The notes under the pieces: generated by a model
What the model was told of the DNA's origin: nothing
Seen by the model: only the letters and a program-made list of their open reading frames with translations
Databases searched by the model: none
Part shown: piece by piece, positions 25,872-36,796 of the stretch
Layout: the number at the start of each line of letters is the position of its first letter
Numbering within the stretch: the stretch's first letter is position 1
Translations under genes and position numbers: made by a program
From: an uncultured Akkermansia sp.
GTDB lineage: Bacteria; Verrucomicrobiota; Verrucomicrobiia; Verrucomicrobiales; Akkermansiaceae
Direction: 5' to 3'
Length of the DNA: 55,512 nucleotides
Assembly: GCA_900548895.1 (NCBI GenBank)
Contig: URLZ01000014.1
Span: forward strand, 1 to 55,512

Positions 25872-25934
25872 AGAGATAAGGAGTCGCTTCTTGCGGCGTT
25901 AACTCGTGAACCATCAAGCCTTAGGAAATACAAA

Positions 25935-28900
25935 ATGAAAAAAACATTGACAATTCTCGCGGCGCTGGCTCTCGGCGTCGGTCCCGGTATTCAAGTGTCC
26001 TTTGCTGCCGATCCAGCAGTGGATGCTCTTCGTCCCGCTGTTGGCGGCATCATCCGTGTAAACGAAGGTGAAACCAAGACAGGCTCGGATTTTGCCGCTG
26101 CCCTGGCCATTCCGCAAAATGCGGGGGCGAATAATTTCAATCGCACGGCCCTCGTAAAAGACGGGCAGGGTGCTCTTCTCATCAATCAGGACACAGCCAT
26201 CAATCACAGTTTTGTGGTCCGCGAGGGTACGGTGATTATTCAGGATGCCGCCTTGACGAATACGACAACGCTGGAGAGTCCGAATCTGACGGTAGGCGGT
26301 ACCAATGCTCATCTCGTGTTGGACGCTGCGACGTATACGCACGGGGTGGGTTATGTGTCCGCCGTTGTTGTCGGCGGTCGCGACGGTGACGGCTCGCTCA
26401 CTCTGATGAATGGTTCGTTCATGAAGAGTGTTCAGGGGCTTTTTGCGGGGTACCCCTCAGTGGATCTCTTGACGACCACGGCGGATCCTAATCAGTTTAC
26501 GGATGCTCATGTGGCGGGAACTTACCTATCATCGGATGAGAATGATGGCTTGTATCGCGATCAGAATCCGGAACAAAAGTTCTCTTCGGATTACACCTAC
26601 ACCGGTCCGGCGTCGGCTGATATTCGTATGAGTGAAGCGACGATTAACATCCTGAGCGGATCCAGATACGAGGTGGGAACGGCGCTTTATCTGGAAAATG
26701 CTCTGGTTAATATTTCGGGTGAGGGCAGCCTTCTTCACGTCGGCGCGAGAGCTACCGGTATTGATAGTAGCATTGGCGTTTCAAGTTTTTCGGATGGCGG
26801 TCATTATCAGACTAATGTGGTTATCAATGTGACGGATGGCGGCAAGCTGCAGATGGATTGCACTACCGGAGAGAGGAACGGAATACCTCTGAGTCAAGGT
26901 ATGGCGTTTTTAGGGTACGGCAGTGCTTCGGCTCAGATCAATGTGTCCGGCGTCGGATCCACCATTGAGATTCACAACGCCGTTCTTAGTTCATCCCTAC
27001 AGAATAGTGGATCGACAGTAACGGCTCAGATTAATGTCACTGGAGGTGCCAAGGCTGTTGTTGATAAGATTTTTGCGGGTGGTGCGACAAAGGATACCTC
27101 GGGGTTATCTGTTATCTATGTTGATGCGGCGAGCAGCTATGAGGGAGATCACGCAGATTTGGATTATGGTTCCAAATTTATCAACGAAGGCCACACAACG
27201 CTGAAAGGCCTTACATACTATTCGCTGTATTATTCTTGGAATGCGAGTTCGGGACAGTATGATCCGGTATATGAGCTAATCTCGTCTTCTCTGAAGGTAG
27301 TGAATGACGGCATTTTCCTGAATGCGGCCGGTGCGACCCTCGAGGTGGGAGAGGGAGGTTCCTTCCAGCTTGAGAAAGGCGGTACTCTGCTCAACTACGG
27401 GGAGATCACTCAGCTTAACGGTACGTCTCCGGTCTGTTCTGTCGATGCCTTGTCCTTGCTCGGAAACTACGGCACGATGAACGTGCCCGTGGAAAACTCG
27501 GGCACAGTGCTGGGAAGTGGCACATTCCTTGCTTATATGGCGAAGGACGGTTCGGTGACTTATGTCGGTACGCCGATGTTTGAGGACGGTGTGCTTTCGT
27601 CAACGGCCTCGCAGGCAGGGGTGATGAATGCGGGGATCTTCCGGGCTGAGGCAGGCACGTCTCTGGTGTTCTTTGTGGACGGCGATGTTGCGGCGACGCA
27701 AGAGAATGACGGCTCCGGTACCTACTCGAATATCGTCGTTGATAACGGCGGTTTGAGGGCGGATGCGGGCATCAGCGCCGAGCTGGTTCTGGGGTCCGGC
27801 GCGTTCAAGCGAGCGATGGCTCGCGCGGATAAGGCGATTCCGCTTCAGCTTGTCACCGAACAGGCGGCTGCGGCCGATGCCGCAGCGACGGATCGCACGC
27901 TCGATTTGAATATGACCTATCAGGTCAGCGGCGAGCACGCGGAGTTGTTCTCGGTGGATGAGAACGGTATCCTGCGCCTCGTCCTAGCGCCGGATGCGGT
28001 GGCTGCCGCTACGGTGCACGGGGCATCCGATCTGCTCAATACGCTCTGGACGAGCACGGGGATGGTGCAGGATTTCGCCCGCAAGGCGGTGATGACGCAG
28101 GCCGCGTCTCGCCTGTCATCTCCGCAGACGCGGATGCCGGATGCCTCCGAGCACGTGACGGGGATCGACCTCTGGGGCTCGGGTCTCGGCTACTTCTCGA
28201 ACATGGGCGGAGCGCAGGGGTTTGATTTCAACAGCGGCGGTTATGCCGTGGGCTGTGATGCGGAGCTCCTGCACGATGCAACGCAGAGTGCAAGGGTCGG
28301 GCTGGCTTTCGGGCAGAGCTTCGGAACCTTCAAGTCCGACATGAGCTCAAAGGTTGATCAGGAGGCATTGATGTTGTCCCTTTACGGCGGAGCTGAGCGC
28401 AAGCTTAATGATCGGATGTCTCTCTACTTCGGTGCGTATTCGGCTTACGGGCGCGTGGATAACGATGCCCGTACGCGCTTCATGGAGGGGTCAGTCGGTT
28501 ATGCGGATTGGGACGATGACGTCTGGAGCTTCGGTCTTCAGGCTGAGCTTAATTACAAGGTGACAGATCGTTTCACGGTGTCGCCCTTTACGGGAATTGA
28601 CTATGTATACGGCTCGCACGGTGCGTTCCTCGAGGATTTCGGTGACGGGCTGAATCGCACCTACGGCAGTGGGGCCATGCAGGTGTGGCGCGTGCCGGTG
28701 GGCGTGCGATTCTCGACGATGATGGAGCTGGGCGGCAATCAAGTTCTGCTGCCCGAGCTGTCCGTGGCTTACGTCGGAGATATCAGCCGCAGCAATCCGC
28801 ACGCGACGGTTGATGTGGCGGGCGCAAAGGCTCGCGTGCGCGGCAGCAATCCCGGCCGCAGCGCGCTGATGCTGCAGGCAGGCGCAACGTGGATCATGAA

Positions 28901-28994
28901 TGACCGCTGGAGCACCGGTGCCGCCTATCATTTGGAGGCTCGCTCGGGTCAGACGGCTCAGGGTGTGAACGCTTACGTGCGCTACCGCTTCTGA
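25935..28994 (+). CDS. Type Va autotransporter (surface protein)
   Basis: A 1019-residue protein. Signal peptide MKKTLTILAALALGVGPG plus IQVSFA (1-24); a passenger of about 680 residues made of short beta-strand repeats rich in Gly, Asn, Ser, Thr and Val (INVTDGGKLQMD, INVSGVGSTIEIH, INVTGGAKAVVDKI), typical of a right-handed beta-helix; a linker; and a C-terminal beta-barrel at about 740-1019 (GIDLWGSGLGYFSNMGG ... SRNPHATVDV-like strand ... VNAYVRYRF) ending in Phe. The barrel secretes the passenger across the outer membrane; the passenger may be adhesive. No protease triad is seen. Coding sequence over the passenger is much lower in G+C than neighbours. The start is fixed by the signal peptide and the Shine-Dalgarno. 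Confidence 0.9.
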   Translation: MKKTLTILAALALGVGPGIQVSFAADPAVDALRPAVGGIIRVNEGETKTGSDFAAALAIPQNAGANNFNRTALVKDGQGALLINQDTAINHSFVVREGTVIIQDAALTNTTTLESPNLTVGGTNAHLVLDAATYTHGVGYVSAVVVGGRDGDGSLTLMNGSFMKSVQGLFAGYPSVDLLTTTADPNQFTDAHVAGTYLSSDENDGLYRDQNPEQKFSSDYTYTGPASADIRMSEATINILSGSRYEVGTALYLENALVNISGEGSLLHVGARATGIDSSIGVSSFSDGGHYQTNVVINVTDGGKLQMDCTTGERNGIPLSQGMAFLGYGSASAQINVSGVGSTIEIHNAVLSSSLQNSGSTVTAQINVTGGAKAVVDKIFAGGATKDTSGLSVIYVDAASSYEGDHADLDYGSKFINEGHTTLKGLTYYSLYYSWNASSGQYDPVYELISSSLKVVNDGIFLNAAGATLEVGEGGSFQLEKGGTLLNYGEITQLNGTSPVCSVDALSLLGNYGTMNVPVENSGTVLGSGTFLAYMAKDGSVTYVGTPMFEDGVLSSTASQAGVMNAGIFRAEAGTSLVFFVDGDVAATQENDGSGTYSNIVVDNGGLRADAGISAELVLGSGAFKRAMARADKAIPLQLVTEQAAAADAAATDRTLDLNMTYQVSGEHAELFSVDENGILRLVLAPDAVAAATVHGASDLLNTLWTSTGMVQDFARKAVMTQAASRLSSPQTRMPDASEHVTGIDLWGSGLGYFSNMGGAQGFDFNSGGYAVGCDAELLHDATQSARVGLAFGQSFGTFKSDMSSKVDQEALMLSLYGGAERKLNDRMSLYFGAYSAYGRVDNDARTRFMEGSVGYADWDDDVWSFGLQAELNYKVTDRFTVSPFTGIDYVYGSHGAFLEDFGDGLNRTYGSGAMQVWRVPVGVRFSTMMELGGNQVLLPELSVAYVGDISRSNPHATVDVAGAKARVRGSNPGRSALMLQAGATWIMNDRWSTGAAYHLEARSGQTAQGVNAYVRYRF

Positions 28995-29099
28995 GTTCCC
29001 GAAGGGCTTTGATGCCTGAACTTCGCCGGGCGGCGGGGGGGATTACCTCCGCCGCTTCGGCTTTGTGACGGGGCGGGTTTGTCATGCCGGAGCTCGGGC

Positions 29100-29128
29100 T
29101 TGCGTAGGCCGGGGGCTTCGGGTACAAT
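29100..29128 (+). promoter_or_regulatory. Promoter of the ActB-like gene, leaderless
   Basis: TTGCGT (29100-29105), 17-bp spacer, TACAAT (29123-29128). The predicted start coincides with the GTG at 29135 or ATG at 29138. Confidence 0.65.
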
Positions 29129-29134
29129 GGTGCC

Positions 29135-31264
<2,130 letters not shown>

Positions 31265-31354
31265 GCGCGGCGGGAGGGGCGATCTTGGGGGATACGGCTC
31301 GTACAGCGCGGACTCTACCTCGCTGCGGAGAATGCTCGGTGTCTGCCGGCTGTA

Positions 31355-32827
31355 TCAGGGATGCGGATTGACCGTGACGTAGCGTTGGCTGTGGCTGCGC
31401 GGTTTGTCGGGGATGGTGAGGCGGATGACTCCTGCAGCGATGAGCGGATCCAGATAGCGCCTCAGAGCGTACTGTGCGGAGCTGATGCCGAGGTATTTGA
31501 TGATTTCGGCGCGGGTGCGCGGGCTGCGGCAGAAAGCGAGCAGTCCCTTGTCATCGGTCTCGCCGGACGCGTTGCGATCTGAGGGTTGCGTATCTGTCTT
31601 CGTGTTCGCGTGGCGGAGGGTGACTTTGAAGCTGGCGAGTGTGTTTTCGAAGTCGGGCGGCGGCAGGCCGCGCTCGGCCATGGCTCGTCGGATGGTGGGG
31701 ATGCCGGATCCTCGGTTCTCTGTTTTTCCGAGAATTTCCATGGCTCTGACGAGAAATGGGTTGCGCGCGTCGGGTTGTGCGTTTGTGCCGAGTTGATCGA
31801 CGGAGAGGCGCCCGTAAATGCCCCCTGAGTTAATGACTTCAAGCCTGTCGCTGTAGATGGTGAGGCTGATGGGCTTGCCCTCTGAGTGGATGCTGTAGTC
31901 GCGGTGAATGAGTGAATTGAGGATGATTTCGCGGACAGCGTCCATCGGGTATTCGGTCACGTCGGTTCTCTCGCCGCTTTTGGGGTCAATGCGTGTGGTT
32001 GTTTTGGTGTTGTTCTCGATGTAGGCGAGGGCTTCTTCGAGCATTTCCGGCAGAGTGCCTTCGATGCTCTTGCTGTTGGTGAATCGATTGCCGGAGCCGT
32101 CGGTTTGTCCCATGCTTGTTCCGGGGACGCTTGTTGCCGCGATGCAGAACTGCGGATAATCGCATTGAGGGTAGAGGCCGAAGAGCAGGACGGCGGCGAG
32201 GGTGACTTTGCCATCTCGGGTGATGTTGCTCATTTCGTACAGCTGGGTTTCACTCATCAGGGCGAGGTTCGGTCGTTGTCGCCGCCAGCGGTTCAGATAA
32301 TCTCCCAGCATTTCCTGATTGAGAAGTTGCAGGGAGTTGTGCTCGGCCTCGCGCAGATCGTCGCGGAAGCGTGTTCTGAAAGCCTCGTAGCTATACACTT
32401 CATATTCCGTCATGGGCATGTCTGCTTCTCCAACACGCTTGAAGGAGCCGCGCATGCGGCCGACAGTTTTTTTGAAACAGGGACGCTCAGTGAGTTCGAT
32501 CGGTGCGATCTCGGCTGAGACGAAGGTTTTGCCGTCTTCGTCATAGACGGTGAAGACGGGGTTGACGGTCGGGCTCATTTGATCGCACTGCTCTTTGACT
32601 TTTTTCTGAAGGCTTTGTGGGTCGTAGACTCCGACTTTGGCGAAGCCCTTTCCTTCGTCGAGTCCGAAGAGAAGGGTGCCGCCTTCGTCTTGGTTTGCGA
32701 AGGCTGAGATACTGTCGTAGAGTTTTTCTGGGCAGCCTTCATGGGCGGCTTTGATTTCGAGGGTTTGGCCTTCACATCCCCGCCTCTGTACGGTGTCTAG
32801 GAGTTTTCGCAGTTCTTCTTCAGTCAT
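31355..32827 (-). CDS. AlbA_2 (Schlafen-like) and HATPase_c_4 putative DNA-binding regulator
   Basis: A 490-residue cytoplasmic protein. The AlbA_2/Divergent AAA-4 domain is at about 10-150 (QTLEIKAAHEGCPEKLYDSI, SAFANQDEGGTLLFGLDEG). A central region leads to a GHKL-type ATPase domain at about 300-400 (PMDAVREIILNSLIHRDYSI, NRGSGIPTIRRAM). A winged-helix-like end follows (TRAEIIKYLGISSAQYALRR). Proteins of this layout were long labelled RecG-like transcriptional regulators; they are common in accessory regions, and some related Schlafen/AlbA proteins act in defence. The gene is richer in A+T than its neighbours and flanked by AT-rich DNA, which suggests recent acquisition. It converges on the ActB-like gene and diverges from the SNF2 gene. 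Confidence 0.85.
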   Translation of the reverse strand: MTEEELRKLLDTVQRRGCEGQTLEIKAAHEGCPEKLYDSISAFANQDEGGTLLFGLDEGKGFAKVGVYDPQSLQKKVKEQCDQMSPTVNPVFTVYDEDGKTFVSAEIAPIELTERPCFKKTVGRMRGSFKRVGEADMPMTEYEVYSYEAFRTRFRDDLREAEHNSLQLLNQEMLGDYLNRWRRQRPNLALMSETQLYEMSNITRDGKVTLAAVLLFGLYPQCDYPQFCIAATSVPGTSMGQTDGSGNRFTNSKSIEGTLPEMLEEALAYIENNTKTTTRIDPKSGERTDVTEYPMDAVREIILNSLIHRDYSIHSEGKPISLTIYSDRLEVINSGGIYGRLSVDQLGTNAQPDARNPFLVRAMEILGKTENRGSGIPTIRRAMAERGLPPPDFENTLASFKVTLRHANTKTDTQPSDRNASGETDDKGLLAFCRSPRTRAEIIKYLGISSAQYALRRYLDPLIAAGVIRLTIPDKPRSHSQRYVTVNPHP

Positions 32828-32847
32828 GCCGTCTTGTGTTTTTCCTG

Positions 32848-32875
32848 ATATTACACAAAAAAGAGAAAAGGTAAA
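32848..32875 (-). promoter_or_regulatory. Promoter of the AlbA_2 gene
   Basis: On the - strand: TTTACC (32870-32875), 16-bp spacer, TAATAT (32848-32853). Leader about 14 nt. Confidence 0.5.
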
Positions 32876-32906
32876 GTGAAAAAGTAAGATGGTGTGGATG
32901 CGTTTG

Positions 32907-32930
32907 TTGACTTTTTCGCGAAAAAATCAA
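32907..32930. repeat. 24-bp near-perfect palindrome
   Basis: Arms of 12 bp (TTGACTTTTTCG and CGAAAAAATCAA) with one mismatch and no loop. A dimeric regulator site or a cruciform; about 80 bp upstream of the AlbA_2 gene, so self-regulation is possible. Confidence 0.6.
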
Positions 32931-33100
32931 ATGCACAGGATGCGAAGGGCAGCATGGGGACTTAGATAGAGTTTTTGAGCCATCGTTGCACAAAATAGGA
33001 AGAGCTACTCCTCTTGACTTTTACTCTGTGTGAGAGGTCGGGGGCTGCTGAAACGTGGGCCATTAGGGGCGCCACGTGCACAAAACGCCCATCAAAACGT

Positions 33101-33184
33101 AAAAAGTGAAGCAAAAAGTGAAGTCCTGTCTTGAGTTTTTGCAAAAACGAAAGATGTTTGTTTTTGCGTTTTGTAAAAAGTGAA
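33101..33184. repeat. Three AAAAAGTGAA motifs
   Basis: Exact copies of AAAAAGTGAA at 33101-33110, 33113-33122 and 33175-33184. Two AAAAAGTGA copies at 2632-2640 and 2642-2650 are the only other exact matches I found in the window. Confidence 0.7.
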
Positions 33185-33286
33185 GAGTTTTGACGGGAGT
33201 TTCCGGGAGATGGGTTCAGGTGAAAGCTCCGAGGGGACGGTTGAGGGCGAGGGGCGGGGCAGGGCCGGGTGCGTCGGAGTTTCGGC

Positions 33287-33315
33287 TTGCGGCTCGGGCG
33301 GCGGGGGGCTACAAT
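33287..33315 (+). promoter_or_regulatory. Promoter of the SNF2 gene, leaderless
   Basis: TTGCGG (33287-33292), 17-bp spacer, TACAAT (33310-33315). Predicted start within about 1 nt of the ATG at 33323. The same TACAATGG layout occurs before the ActB-like gene. Confidence 0.65.
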
Positions 33316-33322
33316 GGCGGCG

Positions 33323-36010
33323 ATGCTGCTATCTCTCAGTGTGTCGCAGGGGGGCTGCCTGCGGGTGCTGCCGGCGGGGGGGCTTCCGCGCCTGGAGCGG
33401 GCTTTCTCTGCTTCGCCGGGGATGGGGATGCTGGATCTGCTGCGCTTCGGGGTGCCCGCGGGGTCGGCGCCCGTGCTGGCTTGGCTGGCGGAGCGGACGC
33501 GCGAGGTGATGGTGCGCTATTTGCTGGCGCTGCGCCGCGGGGCCTTGCCGCAGGAGGCGGCGGAGATCTGCGTTCCGGCGCCGCAGGAGGCGGTGCGCTG
33601 GCTGGACGCGATGCCGCCGGTGGAGGGGGCCGCGCCGTCGGTGTCGGATCTGCGCGGGTGGTTCGCGTCTCTGCCGGGGGCGCTGGCGGAGCTCTGCCGC
33701 CGCGAGTACTGTTCGCCGGAGCTGTGGCTGAGCCGCCTCGGCGAGGGTTGGCAGCAGCTGGGCCTGCTGTGTTTTCATCTGGCGGAGAATGCGGGGGACG
33801 ATGCGCCGAGCCATCCCTTTGCCTTTCTGGCGACCTTTGTTCACAAGGTGGGGGCCGACGGCAAGCCGCGCCACGCGCCGCTGGGGATGGCGGCGCAGCT
33901 CTGCGCGAATGATCGCGAGGGTTTGCTCACTCTGCTGCGGCCGTTGCGCTGTCTGGCTCAGCAGGGGGGATTCTGGCGCGAGCTGATCGAGTCGCGCGCG
34001 GTGTATCGCCCCTGCGCCTGGTCGCCGCGCGAGGCCTACGCCTTTCTTGAGGCTCTGCCGGCGGCGGAGGCGCTGGGGGTGGAGGTGCACATGGTGAATC
34101 TCTGGAAGTCTCGCCCGCCGAAGGCTCAGTTGGAGGTGCAGCTGGAGGTGATGCCGGACGGCTCGGCGGCGGGGGCGAAGCCCGACGGGGCGCCGTCGAT
34201 CAATGTGAATGCGCTGCTGCATTTCGTGCCGCAGGTGGCGCTGGGCGATCGCTTTCTGACGGAGGAGGAGCTGGCGGAGTTGCTGGCACTGGGCGATGGC
34301 TTGGTGCGCTTCCGCGGGGAGTGGGTGCGGCTGGATCGCGCGCGCTTGCAGGGCTTGCTGGATTGCTGGCGCTCGGCGTCGCGGATGGCGGCGGGCGGCA
34401 TCCCGCTGCTGACGGGGCTGCGCTACCTGCTGGGGCACCGCCGCGAGGCGCTGCCGGATCTGCCGCCGGTGGAGGAGGGGGTGCGCTTGTCGGCGGGGGC
34501 GCGGCTGTCACTCGCGCTTTCGCGTCTGCGCTTCGGCGAGGTGGAGCCCGATTTGCCGCCGGAGCTGGCGAGGCTCCTGCGCCCCTACCAGCTCGACGGG
34601 GTGCGCTTTTTGCTCAATGTGACGGAGCCCGGCTTCGGCGCCTGTCTGGCGGACGATATGGGGCTGGGCAAGACGCTTCAGGTGACGGCCTGGCTGCTGC
34701 ATCTCAAGCGCGCGGGGGCGCTGTCGCAGGGGGCGGCGCTGGTGGTGGCTCCGGCGTCTCTGCTGCGCAACTGGCAGGAGGAGCTGGCGCGCTTCGCGCC
34801 GCAGCTGCGGGTGCTGACGCTGCACCCCTATGCGTTGAATGCGGCGGATCGCGAGCTGCTGCGCGCGGATCCGGCGCGCCTGCTGCGGCGCGGGGATGTG
34901 GCGCTGACGACCTACGGGATGGTGTCGCGCCTGGAGCTGCTGGCGGGGCTGTCTCTGCCGGCTCTGGTGCTCGACGAGGCGCAGGCGATCAAGAATGCGG
35001 ATTCGGCTCGCGCCCGGGCGGTGCGCCGCCTGCGCGCACCGCGGCGCGCGGCGCTGACGGGCACGCCCGTCGAAAATCATCTCGGCGAACTGCGCAGCCT
35101 CTTCGAGTTCCTCAACCCCGGGTTGCTGGGCAGTGAGACGGAGTTTCGCGCGATGCTGCGCGAGATGGGGACGGACTACACGCCGTTGCGCCGCCTGGTG
35201 CGCCCCTTCATGCTGCGGCGCCTCAAGTCGGACCCGGCCCTGTTGCCCGAGCTGCCGCCGAAGACGGAGCAGCCGGCCTACTGCTTCCTGACGCAGGAGC
35301 AGGCGGCGCTCTATGCGCACGAGGTGCAGCGGCTGCAGGCGGTGATTCAGGAGCCGGATCCGTCGGTGCGCCTGCGCCTGCTGCTGCCGGTGCTCGGCTG
35401 TCTGAAGCAGATTTGCAACCACCCCGCGCAGTATCTGGGCGAGCAGTTTTACGACCCGGCGCGCAGCGGCAAGATGCAGCGCCTGGGCAAGCTGGCCGAG
35501 CAGGTGGCGGCGTCCGGCGCCTGCTGCCTGGTGTTCACGCAGTATCGCCGGATGATGGAGCCGCTGCACGACTTTCTCGCGGGGATTTTCGGCGGGCCCG
35601 GGCTCTGCCTGCACGGCGGCACGCCGATCGAGGAGCGCCAGGAGCTCGTGCGCCGCTTTCAGCACGAGGGCGGGCCGCGCTTCTTCGTGCTCTCGCTCAA
35701 GGCGGCGGGCACGGGCCTGACGCTGACGCGCGCCAGCCACGTGATTCACTTTGACCGCTGGTGGAATCCGGCCGTGGAGAATCAGGCGAGCGATCGCGCG
35801 TACCGCATCGGCCAGCGCCTGCCGGTGGTGGTGCACCCGATGATTTGCCTCGGGACGATTGAGTCGAATATCCACCGCATGCTTGCGCGCAAATCAGCGA
35901 TGGCCGACGCGCTGCTGGCCGGCGGGCTCGAGAAGCTGCTGCTGCACATGAGCCCGGCCGAGCTGATGGAGCTCGTGCAGCCCGGGGCGGAAGCCTCATC
36001 CGCGCTCTGA
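33323..36010 (+). CDS. SNF2/RapA-type DNA translocase
   Basis: An 895-residue superfamily 2 ATPase that would use ATP to move on duplex DNA and remodel protein-DNA complexes. Residues 1-400 are an Ala/Leu-rich SNF2-associated region. The SNF2 N-terminal lobe at about 415-640 has PYQLDGVRFLLN, the Walker A ADDMGLGKTLQ, LVLDEAQAIKN (DEAQ box) and ALTGTPVENHLGEL. The helicase C lobe at about 700-850 has LVFTQYRRMMEPL, LSLKAAGTGLTLTRA and HFDRWWNPAVENQASDRAYRIGQ. All core motifs are intact. No SWIM zinc domain is seen, unlike many bacterial homologues. The ATG at 33323 is preferred over upstream in-frame starts because of the promoter. It runs divergently from the AlbA_2 gene. Confidence 0.93.
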   Translation: MLLSLSVSQGGCLRVLPAGGLPRLERAFSASPGMGMLDLLRFGVPAGSAPVLAWLAERTREVMVRYLLALRRGALPQEAAEICVPAPQEAVRWLDAMPPVEGAAPSVSDLRGWFASLPGALAELCRREYCSPELWLSRLGEGWQQLGLLCFHLAENAGDDAPSHPFAFLATFVHKVGADGKPRHAPLGMAAQLCANDREGLLTLLRPLRCLAQQGGFWRELIESRAVYRPCAWSPREAYAFLEALPAAEALGVEVHMVNLWKSRPPKAQLEVQLEVMPDGSAAGAKPDGAPSINVNALLHFVPQVALGDRFLTEEELAELLALGDGLVRFRGEWVRLDRARLQGLLDCWRSASRMAAGGIPLLTGLRYLLGHRREALPDLPPVEEGVRLSAGARLSLALSRLRFGEVEPDLPPELARLLRPYQLDGVRFLLNVTEPGFGACLADDMGLGKTLQVTAWLLHLKRAGALSQGAALVVAPASLLRNWQEELARFAPQLRVLTLHPYALNAADRELLRADPARLLRRGDVALTTYGMVSRLELLAGLSLPALVLDEAQAIKNADSARARAVRRLRAPRRAALTGTPVENHLGELRSLFEFLNPGLLGSETEFRAMLREMGTDYTPLRRLVRPFMLRRLKSDPALLPELPPKTEQPAYCFLTQEQAALYAHEVQRLQAVIQEPDPSVRLRLLLPVLGCLKQICNHPAQYLGEQFYDPARSGKMQRLGKLAEQVAASGACCLVFTQYRRMMEPLHDFLAGIFGGPGLCLHGGTPIEERQELVRRFQHEGGPRFFVLSLKAAGTGLTLTRASHVIHFDRWWNPAVENQASDRAYRIGQRLPVVVHPMICLGTIESNIHRMLARKSAMADALLAGGLEKLLLHMSPAELMELVQPGAEASSAL

Positions 36011-36027
36011 CTTAAGGCGGACGGGCC

Positions 36028-36489
36028 TTAAAAGCGGACGGGCCTCGGCATGGCCGGGGCCGGCGGGGGGGCGGGGATGCGAACCGCACCGGGGCGCAGG
36101 GATTCCGGCATGTGGGAGGAGGGAAGGCGCGAGGCGGGCAGGTACTGGGCGGGCGGCGCTTGGTCGCCGCGCAGGCCTTGCTCCTGCGCCTCGAGGTAGC
36201 GGTGGCGCGCGCAGAGAAAGAGCAGGATGTAGAGCAGCATAACGCCGATGAGGAGCATCCAGAAAGAGACTTTCTCCTCGGGCGTCCACGGGAAAAAGCG
36301 GTGGTGAATCCACGGCTTGCTCATGCGGTAGAGGATGAGGAGCACGAAGACAGCGCTGCCCATCATTTCGGCGACGTCGAGACGCCAGCTGACGAGCAGG
36401 GCGGCCAGCCCGGCGAGAAAGAGGCCGATGCAGGCGCGGTTGTAGCGAGCGCGGATGAGCTCTTCATACTGAGGATCGTCCAGCTTCAT
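36028..36489 (-). CDS. Small membrane protein of unknown function
   Basis: A 153-residue protein with three predicted TM segments (about 20-37, 40-55 and 76-97: ACIGLFLAGLAALLVSW, MMGSAVFVLLILY, FWMLLIGVMLLYILLFL). A cytoplasmic N-terminus (MKLDDPQYEELIRARYNR) precedes them, and a Pro/Arg/Ala-rich disordered tail ends at VRF. No family recognised. The 3' end converges on the SNF2 gene with only 17 bp between stops. A direct repeat GCGGACGGGCCT occurs twice at the junction. The ATG at 36489 starts the first conserved-looking segment. Confidence 0.65.
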   Translation of the reverse strand: MKLDDPQYEELIRARYNRACIGLFLAGLAALLVSWRLDVAEMMGSAVFVLLILYRMSKPWIHHRFFPWTPEEKVSFWMLLIGVMLLYILLFLCARHRYLEAQEQGLRGDQAPPAQYLPASRLPSSHMPESLRPGAVRIPAPPPAPAMPRPVRF

Positions 36490-36796
36490 GAGTGGTGGCG
36501 TGATGGGGTGTTGCTCTTGGGGAAAAGGACCCGTGCCGGGGGCTGCGGCGAGGCCGGGAAAAGAGAGGCCCGGGGCTGGGGAGAGCGCGGCGTGCACCGC
36601 TGCGAAGCCGGGGGGGCGGGCCGATGAGGGTGAGGTAACGGGATGGGAGGGGGAAGGAGTCGGGGCCGGGTCGGGGGATGCCGGGCAGGAGAGGATTGCG
36701 GGCAGGGGAGAATGACGGGCAGAAGGGGGATATTGGCAGGAGGAATGCCGGGCAACGGCCTGCCCCCGGGGGCCCGGGGACAGGCTGCGTGCGCCG
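36490..36796. other. G-rich gap with degenerate repeats
   Basis: From about 36675 to 36770 a loose ~17-bp pattern (TGCCGGGCAGGAG-like) recurs about five times. No gene or clear promoter is seen. Confidence 0.4.

Larger units (their letters stand above)
25591..25934. other. Divergent porin/autotransporter control region
   Basis: Contains a candidate porin promoter on the - strand (TTGCAC 25669-25674, 17 bp, a poor -10 TTTACT 25646-25651), as expected if an activator such as PhoB is needed. A palindrome ACTGTG-AGC-CACAGT lies at 25689-25703, and the autotransporter promoter at 25843-25871. G+C drops sharply from about 25710 onward. Confidence 0.55.
32828..33322. other. AT-rich gap with repeated AAAAAGTGA motifs
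   Basis: Contains the AlbA_2 gene promoter, a palindrome at 32907-32930, three exact AAAAAGTGA motifs (33101, 33113, 33175) and the SNF2 promoter. No coding region is recognised. Composition is unlike the rest of the window. Confidence 0.6.

Noticed and set aside
36011..36027. Terminator between the SNF2 gene and the convergent membrane-protein gene
   Set aside because: The GCGGACGGGCCT copies are direct, not inverted, and no T-run follows.
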